NCBI GenBank assembly: GCA_910587805.1 | Contig: CAJUNM010000011.1 | Span: 15,412-39,261 of the forward strand | Length of the DNA stretch: 23,850 bases | Direction: 5' to 3' | From: an uncultured Christensenellaceae bacterium | GTDB taxonomy: Bacteria; Bacillota; Clostridia; Christensenellales; Pumilibacteraceae | Shown: positions 1-7,106 of the stretch, in pieces | How the letters are laid out: every line of letters begins with the position of its first letter | Numbering within the stretch: position 1 is the first letter of the stretch | Position numbers and translations under genes: made by a program | Notes under the pieces: model-generated | The model's database searches: none | The model's input: the letters and a program-made list of their open reading frames with translations, nothing else | Told to the model about the DNA's origin: nothing

Positions 1-471
1 ATGGGTACGCAGATCTCGCCGTTCAATGCGTGGCTCACAAACCTCGGTACCGAAACGCTTGCGGTCAGAATGGAACGGCATTGCAAAAACGCGCTCGAGG
101 TAGCCAAGTACCTCAAGTCGCGTAAAGAAGTAATATCCGTAAAATACCCTATGCTCGAGGGCGACGAGGATTACTCAAAAGCGGTAAAATATCTCGGCGG
201 CAACGGCAGCGGGGTAATATCGTTTGAGCTTGAGAGCAGAGAGAAGAGCGTTAAGTTTATGAACTCGTTGAAACTCGTGTCGCTGCTCGTGCACGTAGCC
301 GACCTGCGCACGTGCGCGTTGCACCCCGCATCGAGCACGCACCGTCAATTATCCGACGCCGCGCTTACTGCGGCGGGCATATCGCCGTCGCTCATTCGCT
401 TGAGCTGCGGGCTTGAAAACGCAAACGACATAATCGAGGATATAGACGGCGCGTTGAAAGCCGTAAAATAA
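1..471 (+). CDS. metY: O-acetylhomoserine sulfhydrylase, C-terminal part (cut by window edge)
   Basis: This is the last 156 residues of a PLP-dependent Cys/Met metabolism enzyme. The family makes homocysteine (or cysteine) from O-acetylhomoserine (or O-acetylserine) and sulfide in the cytoplasm. The visible part is the C-terminal domain. Family signatures are the opening stretch ISPFNAWL followed by LGTETLAVRMERHCKNAL, then LHPASSTHRQLSD, and finally SPSLIRLSCGLENANDIIEDI near the end (read as motif islands). Full-length relatives have about 420-430 residues, so the PLP-lysine domain lies left of the window. The ATG at position 1 is an internal methionine, not a start. The next gene is convergent, with its stop only 7 bases away and no terminator between them. 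The family is secure; O-acetylhomoserine rather than cystathionine or methionine as substrate is likely but not proven by this fragment. Confidence 0.82.
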   Translation: MGTQISPFNAWLTNLGTETLAVRMERHCKNALEVAKYLKSRKEVISVKYPMLEGDEDYSKAVKYLGGNGSGVISFELESREKSVKFMNSLKLVSLLVHVADLRTCALHPASSTHRQLSDAALTAAGISPSLIRLSCGLENANDIIEDIDGALKAVK

Positions 472-478
472 CGGTATA

Positions 479-715
479 TCACCGATTATCGTTCAGTGTA
501 TCGAAATATTTTATCACTTGCCCGAGCGTTTGCGCGGGCATTATTTTTTTGAGCAGCGCGTACAGATTGACTTGCGGCTTTTTTTGCTTATACATCTGCG
601 TCAAGAGATCGCCGAGCACAGCGGGATCGGACGATTTGGTGGCATTCAGCAGCGCGGCTTCGCGCTCGCCGAGTTTGCCCTTCATGAGCAACGGCAGAAT
701 TTGATTGATGTCCAT
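479..715 (-). CDS. small hypothetical protein (78 aa)
   Basis: I do not recognise this family. The predicted 78-residue protein is soluble, helix-rich and basic at its C-terminal half. It has no signal peptide, no membrane span and no cysteine. Codon use (many CTG/CTC, GCG, CGC and AAA codons) matches the neighbouring real genes, whereas the overlapping plus-strand frame gives an unlikely Arg/His/Phe-rich product. The ATG at 715 has no clear Shine-Dalgarno sequence: the bases before it are AT-rich. It converges on the sulfhydrylase gene and diverges from another small gene that starts at 798. A real gene is more likely than not; function unknown. Confidence 0.6.
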   Translation of the reverse strand: MDINQILPLLMKGKLGEREAALLNATKSSDPAVLGDLLTQMYKQKKPQVNLYALLKKIMPAQTLGQVIKYFDTLNDNR

Positions 716-797
716 ATTTTATATGTATGAGCACATTGCGCCGCGTATTCGCATAATATAGTGTTTGAAATCACAATATCACCGTTCGGAGGCGAAT

Positions 798-1055
798 ATG
801 AAAAGTATAAGAGACAAGTCAGTCAACAATAACAGCGTCGATGCGAGCGACGTAAAAAGTACGATGGGCAAGTACGACGGCATGAACGAGGAACAGCTCA
901 TGACCGAACTTTTCAGATCGGTCGCCGCTGAAAAGCAGAACGGTACGTTCTCGGCGGCGACGATCGACGAGTTCGTGTCGTTCGTGTCGCCGTCGCTCGA
1001 CGAAAAATCACGCGCACGGCTCAACGAGCTTGTGAGCATGATCAAAAAAGAGTAG
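798..1055 (+). CDS. small hypothetical protein (85 aa)
   Basis: I do not recognise this family. The start was placed at the ATG at 798 because GGAGG at 788-792 sits five bases upstream; an in-frame ATG at 765 has no such site. The product is 85 residues, hydrophilic, without signal peptide or membrane span. It has a Ser/Asn/Asp-rich N-terminal third, followed by a helical part with the islands MNEEQLMTELFRSVAAEK and LDEKSRARLNELVSMIKK. The gene is divergent from the 78-residue gene to its left and convergent with the aminotransferase gene to its right, 22 bases away. A good ribosome binding site and normal codon use argue for a real gene. A role cannot be assigned. Confidence 0.72.
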   Translation: MKSIRDKSVNNNSVDASDVKSTMGKYDGMNEEQLMTELFRSVAAEKQNGTFSAATIDEFVSFVSPSLDEKSRARLNELVSMIKKE

Positions 1056-1077
1056 TTATCATAGCCGAATAAATTAT

Positions 1078-2196
1078 TTACATAGCGATCTCGGTCACGG
1101 CTTTTATAAAAAAGTCCACTTCGTCTTGCGTGTTTTCGTACGAAAGCGACGCGCGGATAGCGCCCGTGCCGAGCGTGCCGAGATATTTGTGGCACAGCGG
1201 CGCGCAGTGTAGTCCGCATCGTACGGCTATATCGTACTGTTCGTTAAGTATGTCTCCGACTATCGCCGAATTGACGTTTTGTATGTTAAAGCACGCTATC
1301 GTCGGCAAAATATTGTATTTGCCGTAAAGCCGCACTCCGCGTATCTTTTGCAAGCGTTCGCGCATGTCGTCACCGAGCGCGGCGAGTTTTCTCCGCGCGG
1401 CGGGAGTGGCGCTCATGTGGTTGTGTATTGCCGCAATTAGCGACAGCGCGCAGTTTACGGGCATAGTGCCGCTCTCCAAACCTTCGGGAATATCCGCGGG
1501 TTGGGCGAGACTGTCGGACGCCGTGCCCGTGCCGCCGAATCTGTGCGGCGCGAGTTTTATTCCGTCGCGCAGACAAAGACAGCCTATGCCTTGCGGACCG
1601 TGCAAACCCTTATGCGGAGAAAAGCATAGCATATCGCAGCCTATCTCGCGCATGTTTACGTCCATGTATCCTACGGACTGCGCGCCGTCCACGAGATACG
1701 TTATGCCGTGGCGGTGCGCTATATTTCCTATCTGCGATACGGGCGCAACCGCGCCGAGCACGTTTGAAACGTGATTGATCGCTATAAGATAGGTGTCGGG
1801 GCGTATCGCGCGTTCGATATCGGCAGGGTCTATAACGCCTTGAGCGTTTGGAAAAACTACGGTGTAATCAGATATTTTGCGGCGCGAAAGTTCGTAGATC
1901 GGGCGCAGAACGCTGTTATGATCGAATGCGGTGGTTATAATGTGTCCGCGCCGAGCAGAACCGAAAATCGCAGTGTTGAGCGCGTCTGTGCAGTTAAAGC
2001 AAAACACGGTTTCGTCGCAAGCGGTGAGCGCTTTTACCGCTTTTCTCGCCTCGTAAAACACGGAAGCCGCCTTCATTGCCGCGGAATGACTGCCTCGCCC
2101 GGCGTTTGCGCACAGCGAACGGAAAGCGTAGTCGTTGGCTTTTATAACGCACGACGGCTTTGTTATGGTAGTAGCGGCATTATCGAGATAGATCAT
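1078..2196 (-). CDS. class V aminotransferase / cysteine desulfurase-like protein (EF2568-type)
   Basis: This 372-residue PLP enzyme belongs to the class V aminotransferase fold that includes SufS/CsdB cysteine desulfurases and selenocysteine lyases, which remove sulfur or selenium from (seleno)cysteine and hold it on an active-site cysteine. Visible features: N-terminal YLDNAATT (3-10), the PLP-contacting Asp in VDGAQS (Asp170), the PLP lysine in SPHKGLHG (Lys196) and a cysteine in VRCGLHCAP (Cys331) at the place of the SufS persulfide cysteine. The start is supported by GGAG six bases before the ATG. It is divergent from a DUF3343 gene; known relatives of the EF2568 subgroup (TIGR01977) occur with DUF3343 near selenium-related genes. 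The exact role (sulfur or selenium delivery) is inferred; no other sul or sel genes are visible here. Confidence 0.85.
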   Translation of the reverse strand: MIYLDNAATTITKPSCVIKANDYAFRSLCANAGRGSHSAAMKAASVFYEARKAVKALTACDETVFCFNCTDALNTAIFGSARRGHIITTAFDHNSVLRPIYELSRRKISDYTVVFPNAQGVIDPADIERAIRPDTYLIAINHVSNVLGAVAPVSQIGNIAHRHGITYLVDGAQSVGYMDVNMREIGCDMLCFSPHKGLHGPQGIGCLCLRDGIKLAPHRFGGTGTASDSLAQPADIPEGLESGTMPVNCALSLIAAIHNHMSATPAARRKLAALGDDMRERLQKIRGVRLYGKYNILPTIACFNIQNVNSAIVGDILNEQYDIAVRCGLHCAPLCHKYLGTLGTGAIRASLSYENTQDEVDFFIKAVTEIAM

Positions 2197-2224
2197 GTAT
2201 TTCTCCGTGCGTCACTTTTGCGTT

Positions 2225-2242
2225 TTTCGGCATATACCGAAA
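2225..2242. promoter_or_regulatory. small hairpin/dyad in the leader of the class V aminotransferase gene
   Basis: TTTCGG (2225-2230) and CCGAAA (2237-2242) are perfect inverted arms around a six-base CATATA loop. The dyad lies about 28 bases before the aminotransferase start codon. It could be an operator or a leader RNA hairpin, or it may be chance. Confidence 0.25.
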
Positions 2243-2390
2243 GTGAACCGTTAATATTAAATGCGAATTTTGACGGTTTAGAACGTAAAAGAGGAAATTT
2301 GGGATAAAAACCTCTAAAGTTCGCGCGGCAGATCGCCGCAATTCTTCGCGCCGCGCGCGTCGAGCGGAACGCCCGCAGCGCAACTGTCAT

Positions 2391-2413
2391 GATTTTGCCG
2401 TACGAACAAAATC
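2391..2413. promoter_or_regulatory. inverted repeat upstream of the DUF3343 gene (candidate operator)
   Basis: GATTTTG (2391-2397) and CAAAATC (2407-2413) are perfect seven-base inverted arms around a nine-base centre that itself contains the palindrome CGTACG (2399-2404). It lies 43 bases before the DUF3343 start in the divergent intergenic region 2197-2456. I could not find convincing -35/-10 boxes next to it, so the operator role is only a guess. The rest of this 260-base gap is GC-rich and has no recognisable gene. Confidence 0.3.
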
Positions 2414-2456
2414 GACGGCGCGATCATACTCGCATCACATAAGCAGAGGTTTGATT

Positions 2457-2699
2457 ATGAGTTACATTTTTTCGTTTTCTTCGAGGAACGGCGCGATGAG
2501 ATTTTACGACTCGGTACGCGCGAACGGCATAGCGGCAACGCTTGTCAATACCCCGATAAACGGGAGCGGGTGCGGACTGTCGGTCAGAACGAACGACTAC
2601 AACGGCTGCAAAGGCGTGCTCATGCGCGGCAACTATCAATCGTTTACGTCCGCATACTCGTTCGACGGGCAAAAGTATACAACGATATTCGACGATTAG
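2457..2699 (+). CDS. DUF3343 family protein (putative Se/S carrier-like)
   Basis: This 80-residue cytoplasmic protein resembles the DUF3343 family, small proteins of about 70-90 residues annotated as putative selenium/sulfur carriers. The pattern fits: an N-terminal beta strand YIFSFSSR, a helix GAMRFYDSVRANGIAATLVN, then the conserved Cys-Gly-Leu (39-41) near GSGCGLSVR. A second cysteine is at 51. The start was taken at the ATG at 2457, with AGAGG at 2445-2449; a TTG two codons upstream is less likely. It is divergent from the class V aminotransferase, a known genomic partner of this family, which suggests that the desulfurase-like enzyme hands sulfur or selenium to this protein's cysteine. 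That handover is inferred. Confidence 0.8.
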   Translation: MSYIFSFSSRNGAMRFYDSVRANGIAATLVNTPINGSGCGLSVRTNDYNGCKGVLMRGNYQSFTSAYSFDGQKYTTIFDD

Positions 2700-2700
2700 C

Positions 2701-2729
2701 TTTACTTTTGCGTCTCGCGGTGGTATAAT
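2701..2729 (+). promoter_or_regulatory. sigma-A type extended -10 promoter for the nth-obgE operon
   Basis: TTTACT (2701-2706, 4 of 6 to consensus) and a perfect TATAAT (2724-2729) are separated by 17 bases, with the extended -10 element TGG at 2721-2723. It begins right after the DUF3343 stop codon and about 50 bases before the nth start. No other clear promoter was found before the terminator at 12388, so it probably drives the whole ten-gene run. Confidence 0.75.
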
Positions 2730-2778
2730 ATATAAGTGGTAAGATTTATACACGAGAAAACATCGGAGACGGCGCTCG

Positions 2779-3399
2779 ATGAGCTTATTGGAAGAATTGA
2801 ATAACGCATATCCCGACGCAACGTGCGAGCTTGTTTACGGTACCGATTTCGAGTTGTTGATTTCGGTCATATTAAGCGCGCAGTGCACGGATAAGCGCGT
2901 CAATATCGTAACGCGCGAGCTTTTTCGCATTGCCGATTCGCCGGCGGAGTTTTGCGCGCTCGAGACCGAAAAACTCGAGTCGCTTATCAAAAGCTGCGGT
3001 TTATACAAGAACAAAGCGGCGAATATCAAAGCCGCGTGCAAGGCGATAGTCGAGCGGTTCGGCGGCATCGTGCCGCGAACGCGCGAGGAACTGATGAGTC
3101 TACCCGGCGTCGGACGCAAAACCGCAAACGTTATGCTTTCCGTCGCGTTCGGCGAACCGGCTATCGCGGTGGATACGCATGTGTTTCGAGTGTCGCACAG
3201 ATTGGGATTATCGGACGGAAAAACTCCCGATCTCGTGGAAAAAGATCTTTGCGCGGCTTTCGAGCCTTCGGCGTACGGCAACGTGCATTTTTTGTTTATT
3301 CATCACGGCAGACATTGTTGCAAAGCGCAAAATCCCGATTGCGAGAATTGCCCCGTCGTTACATATTGTAAAGAATACAATATGCGAACGAATTTATAA
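2779..3399 (+). CDS. nth: endonuclease III (DNA glycosylase/AP lyase)
   Basis: Endonuclease III removes oxidised pyrimidines and cleaves at abasic sites in base excision repair. The 206-residue length is typical. The helix-hairpin-helix motif LPGVGRKTANV (108-118) carries the catalytic lysine (Lys114), and VDTHVFR holds the catalytic aspartate (Asp132), matching Lys120 and Asp138 of the E. coli enzyme. The C-terminal [4Fe-4S] loop has the exact spacing Cys181-x6-Cys188-x2-Cys191-x5-Cys197. The ATG at 2779 is preceded by GGAG ten bases upstream. It is the first gene of the long plus-strand operon, with obgE starting 14 bases after its stop. Assignment is secure. Confidence 0.96.
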   Translation: MSLLEELNNAYPDATCELVYGTDFELLISVILSAQCTDKRVNIVTRELFRIADSPAEFCALETEKLESLIKSCGLYKNKAANIKAACKAIVERFGGIVPRTREELMSLPGVGRKTANVMLSVAFGEPAIAVDTHVFRVSHRLGLSDGKTPDLVEKDLCAAFEPSAYGNVHFLFIHHGRHCCKAQNPDCENCPVVTYCKEYNMRTNL

Positions 3400-3413
3400 A
3401 GAGCGGTATTGAC

Positions 3414-4670
3414 ATGTTTATCGACAGAGCGAAAATTTATATCAAAGCGGGCGACGGCGGCGACGGCTGCACGTCGTTTTATACCGAGAAATACGTGCCG
3501 AACGGCGGTCCGGACGGCGGCGACGGCGGGAACGGCGGCAGCGTTGTATTCGTTGCCGACGGCTCGATCGCGTCGCTTTCGGAGTATCGCTTCGGCAAGC
3601 ATTACCGCGCCGAATCGGGCGGGGCGGGTTCGGGAAAAAACCGTCACGGCAAGAGCGGCGCAGATCTCGTGCTGCGAGTGCCGCGCGGCACTGTGGTGCG
3701 TGACGAGCAGACTCAAAACATCATGGCGGACTTGTTCTACGACGGCGACAAAGCCGCTATCCTCATAGGCGGACAAGGCGGAAAGGGCAACGCGAGATTC
3801 AAATCGTCGCGGCGTCAAGCCCCCGGCTTTTCCCAAAAAGGCGAGCCTACGCACGAGCATGCGGTTGTTTTGGAACTTAAAACGATTGCGGACGTCGGGC
3901 TTGTCGGATTTCCCAATGCCGGCAAATCGACGTTGCTGTCCGTTCTGACGAGAGCGAATCCCAAAATCGCCAACTATCCGTTTACAACGCTTTCGCCCAA
4001 TCTCGGCGTGTGCGTAGGCGACGACTTCTCGTTTACTATCGCCGATATTCCCGGGCTTATCGAGGGCGCGTCGGACGGCGCGGGGCTTGGGCATCACTTC
4101 TTGCGGCACGTGGACAGAACGCGGTTGATAGTGCACGTGGTGGACGTGTCGTCGAGCGACGGACGCGATCCCGTGAGCGACTATAACACGGTAAACGCAG
4201 AGCTTTTCAAATACAATCCGGAGCTTGCGGACGTACCGCAAATAATAGCGTTAAACAAGATCGACAGCGCCGATCAAGCCGCGATAGACAGCTTCAAGTC
4301 GCACGTAAAGGGCGAGATTTACGAAATAAGCGGCATAACGCATCGGGGGCTGGATAGCTTGAAACGCGCGGTAACGGACAAGCTGCGCGCACTGCCTCCG
4401 CCCAAACCGATAGAATTCGAGCCGTTTTCGTATCCCGATGCCGATCCCGATTCGTTCGCGCTGTCGCGCGGCGACGACGGCGTATTCGTGCTCGAGGGCG
4501 AGCTGATCGAACGGCTCGGCAGAATGGTCGTTCTCGACGACCGCGACAGTTTCATGTATTTCCAGCGTCGGTTGGACGATGCGGGCGTGACCAAGGCTTT
4601 AAGAAATGCGGGTATAAAAAACGGGGATACCGTTCGTATACTCGATACGGAGTTCAAGTATGAAAAATAA
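3414..4670 (+). CDS. obgE: Obg family GTPase (ribosome assembly)
   Basis: Obg is a GTPase that binds the 50S subunit and links late ribosome assembly to nutrient and stress state. Domains in the 418 residues: the glycine-rich Obg fold (1-158, with repeats such as GDGGDGCTSF and GGPDGGDGGNGG), the G domain (159-329) and the C-terminal OCT domain (about 346-416) typical of Gram-positive Obg. G motifs: GFPNAGKS (165-172), a Thr pair at 191-192, DIPG (211-214) and NKID (281-284). The gene overlaps the next by 11 bases; the next start has its own GGAG inside obgE. Both flanking functions (nth upstream, NadD-YqeK-RsfS downstream) fit a Bacillota housekeeping cluster. Secure. Confidence 0.97.
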   Translation: MFIDRAKIYIKAGDGGDGCTSFYTEKYVPNGGPDGGDGGNGGSVVFVADGSIASLSEYRFGKHYRAESGGAGSGKNRHGKSGADLVLRVPRGTVVRDEQTQNIMADLFYDGDKAAILIGGQGGKGNARFKSSRRQAPGFSQKGEPTHEHAVVLELKTIADVGLVGFPNAGKSTLLSVLTRANPKIANYPFTTLSPNLGVCVGDDFSFTIADIPGLIEGASDGAGLGHHFLRHVDRTRLIVHVVDVSSSDGRDPVSDYNTVNAELFKYNPELADVPQIIALNKIDSADQAAIDSFKSHVKGEIYEISGITHRGLDSLKRAVTDKLRALPPPKPIEFEPFSYPDADPDSFALSRGDDGVFVLEGELIERLGRMVVLDDRDSFMYFQRRLDDAGVTKALRNAGIKNGDTVRILDTEFKYEK

Positions 4671-6225
4671 ACCTCAAAAGATAGCTATATTCGGCGGCAG
4701 TTTCGATCCGCCGCATTACGGACACTACGATATAGTGAAAAACCTCGAACGCGCGTTCGACAAAGTGATAGTCGTACCCGCGTACGTTTCGCCGTTTAAG
4801 ACGGACGGCAGCGATGCGGCTGTGCGGTTTGCGCTGTGCAAAAAGATTTTCGCGTCAGAAAAAACCGAAGTAAGCAGGCGCGAGGTTTCCAAAGGCGGAG
4901 TGAGCTACAGTATAGATACTGCGAAGTATTTTTCAAAAAAATACGCTGACGCCGCGCTGTATTGGGTGATAGGCAGCGAGGAAACGCCATATCTCGATAA
5001 GTGGCGAAATATAGACGAGCTGAAAAAACTCGTAAAGTTTTATATCGTGCCGCGACCCGGGTTTGCGATCTCGGACGAGATAAAATCACGGCTCAAAAAG
5101 AACAAGATAAAAACCGTGATCGGGAAATTTTGCGGGCTTGATATATCGTCGACGCGCATAAAGATAGATATTGCATTCGGCAAGCCGAACAGCTTTATGC
5201 CGTCTGCCGCTGCGTCGGCGGTTGCGCGCGGAGTGTTCGACACGTACGGCAAATATGTTGCGCTGTTATATAAATACGGATTGAGCGAACGCAGAATCGA
5301 GCATACGTATGCCGTAGCTTTGCGCGGCGCGGAGCTTGCCAAGCTCTACGGTGCGAGCGCTCGCGATGCTGTGACGGCGTGCATACTGCACGACATGGCA
5401 AAGTCGCTCGATTGGCGCGACTATGAGAACAAGATCGATTTCGGCGATTTTCCCGAACCGACCCGTCACGGTCTCATCGCGGCGCATATAGCCAAAGCGG
5501 AGTGCGGCATATCGGACGAGATAGCGCATGCGATCCGCTACCATACTACGGGTACGGAAAATATGACCGTGCTCGACGAAATAGTATATCTTGCGGACAA
5601 GACAGCCGCAGGCAGACGTTACGAAAGCTTGCCGTATGTGCGCTATCTTTGCGAATACGACAAAACGCTCGCGATGTATTACGCGCTATCGGAAGTGTCA
5701 AAACTGAAAGACAGCGAAGCTTGCGTTCATTCCGTGTGCGCGCTCGATTATTACAAAAAGCTCGCGGCGGGGAAAGCTTTGCCGACAATGCCGGAAAGAA
5801 CGTTCAAAGCGCCGTCTGTTGCGGAAACGCCCGAAACACCCGTCAAAACGGTAAAACCGAAAAAGACGGACGGATTAAAGGAAGCGCGCAACGTTGCGAT
5901 CACGGCGGCTAAAGAACTCGATCTTCATAAAGGCAGAGACATAGACGTTATAGAGCTTGGGGGCAAGACCATAGTTGCCGACTACTTCGTTATAGCGTCT
6001 GCGTCGAGTTCGACTGCCGTGCGTGCGCTCGGCGGTTACGTCGAAGATAAACTTACTAAAAAATTCGGTATAGATCCGTCGCGGCGCGATCTCAATGCGG
6101 AGTGGTACGCGCTCGATTACGGCGCGGTCATCATTCATATTTTCACCGATAAAACCCGAGAATTCTACAACATAGAGCGGCTTTGGGCGGACGGCACAAA
6201 CGTCACTCGAATAGGCGATAAATGA
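4660..6225 (+). CDS. trifunctional NadD-YqeK-RsfS fusion protein
   Basis: One 521-residue frame joins three proteins that are usually separate. Residues 1-200 are nicotinate-nucleotide adenylyltransferase (NadD, NAD synthesis), with GGSFDPPHYGH (12-22, the HxGH nucleotidyl-transfer motif) and ISSTRIK (162-168). Residues about 205-372 are a YqeK-type HD hydrolase, a family shown to cleave diadenosine tetraphosphate symmetrically: His215, HD at 244-245, His270, His295 and LADK (311-314). Residues 373-404 are a Pro/Lys/Thr-rich linker. Residues 405-521 are RsfS, which binds L14 and blocks subunit joining: LDLHKGRDIDVIEL, ADYFVIASASSS and NAEWYALDYG. All key motifs are intact. In Bacillus the three genes are adjacent in this order, so the fusion keeps ancestral synteny. 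Start: GGAG (4649-4652) and ATG 4660, overlapping obgE. Confidence 0.93.
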   Translation: MKNKPQKIAIFGGSFDPPHYGHYDIVKNLERAFDKVIVVPAYVSPFKTDGSDAAVRFALCKKIFASEKTEVSRREVSKGGVSYSIDTAKYFSKKYADAALYWVIGSEETPYLDKWRNIDELKKLVKFYIVPRPGFAISDEIKSRLKKNKIKTVIGKFCGLDISSTRIKIDIAFGKPNSFMPSAAASAVARGVFDTYGKYVALLYKYGLSERRIEHTYAVALRGAELAKLYGASARDAVTACILHDMAKSLDWRDYENKIDFGDFPEPTRHGLIAAHIAKAECGISDEIAHAIRYHTTGTENMTVLDEIVYLADKTAAGRRYESLPYVRYLCEYDKTLAMYYALSEVSKLKDSEACVHSVCALDYYKKLAAGKALPTMPERTFKAPSVAETPETPVKTVKPKKTDGLKEARNVAITAAKELDLHKGRDIDVIELGGKTIVADYFVIASASSSTAVRALGGYVEDKLTKKFGIDPSRRDLNAEWYALDYGAVIIHIFTDKTREFYNIERLWADGTNVTRIGDK

Positions 6226-7103
6226 GCTTTGAAGCGGAGATAATCAAGGCGTTGCAAACGCTGTCGAACGGGTTTACCGATATTATCGGCATCGGCGTAT
6301 CGTATCTCGGCACCGAGCTGTTGTTTATGGCGATCGCCGTAGTCATTTATTGGTGCATAGATAAAGCGTTCGCATACCGATTTTTCAATACCTACGTGTT
6401 GGGCGTTGCCGTTGCTAACGTTATGAAGATCGGTTTTAAGCGTGTGCGCCCGTTCAATGCGTATGCGGGCGAGATAAAATCGATAGGCGCGCCCGAACAG
6501 TCGTACTCGTTCCCGTCGGGTCATACCGAAAGTATATCGTCGATTTCCACGGTACTGACCATGAAATACGGCAGAAAACGCGAGTGGATACCGATCGTAT
6601 TTTGGATAGCGACGGTGCTCGTCATGATCTCGCGCATGTTTTTAGGGCAACATTATTTATCCGACGTTTTCTGCGGGCTGACCGTAGGCGTCGCGTGCGC
6701 TATGATATTTTCCGCATTGCTTTCGCTGCTCAAGGATAAAGAGGAGTGGTTCGGATTGGGCGCGGTAGCGTTGTCTTGCGTCGTTATAGGCGTGACGGCG
6801 TGGCTTGGGAAATTAAACGAAAGTCCGGATCTGCTCAAGGGTTTGGGCGCTTTTATCGCATTCGATATAGGATACTTCGTCGAGAAAAAACTCGTTAAAT
6901 ACGATGTGAACGCGGCACAAAAGAAATGGAAATATTTTTTGCGCGTGCTAATCGGATTGGGCGTCGCGCTCGGCATACAGCAAGGGTTCAAGTTCTTTTT
7001 GCCCGAGGACGTTCCGATGCTTCACGACTTTTTGAGATATTTCATAGTAGCGTTTTGGGCGTCGCTGATCGCGCCCGCACTTTTCAAGCTTGCAAAGATT
7101 TAG
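6222..7103 (+). CDS. PAP2 family membrane phosphatase
   Basis: This is a 293-residue integral membrane protein of the type 2 phosphatidic acid phosphatase family, which dephosphorylates lipid phosphates such as phosphatidic acid or undecaprenyl pyrophosphate. The three catalytic motifs are complete: Lys69-x6-Arg76-Pro77, PSGH (98-101) and Ser137-Arg138-x5-His144-x3-Asp148. Hydrophobic segments occur at about 30-50, 55-70, 124-137, 148-170, 178-196, 205-220, 237-253 and 272-290. The C-terminal 120 residues go beyond the core PAP2 domain with extra spans. It overlaps the fusion gene upstream by an ATGA junction. The presence of a MurF-type gene in the same operon makes a lipid-carrier substrate attractive, but the sequence does not show the substrate. 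Confidence 0.88.
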   Translation: MSFEAEIIKALQTLSNGFTDIIGIGVSYLGTELLFMAIAVVIYWCIDKAFAYRFFNTYVLGVAVANVMKIGFKRVRPFNAYAGEIKSIGAPEQSYSFPSGHTESISSISTVLTMKYGRKREWIPIVFWIATVLVMISRMFLGQHYLSDVFCGLTVGVACAMIFSALLSLLKDKEEWFGLGAVALSCVVIGVTAWLGKLNESPDLLKGLGAFIAFDIGYFVEKKLVKYDVNAAQKKWKYFLRVLIGLGVALGIQQGFKFFLPEDVPMLHDFLRYFIVAFWASLIAPALFKLAKI

Positions 7104-7106
7104 ATT

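Noticed and set aside
7060..7106. FMN riboswitch before the RibU-like gene
   Set aside because: Only three bases separate it from the PAP2 gene, so there is no room for a riboswitch.
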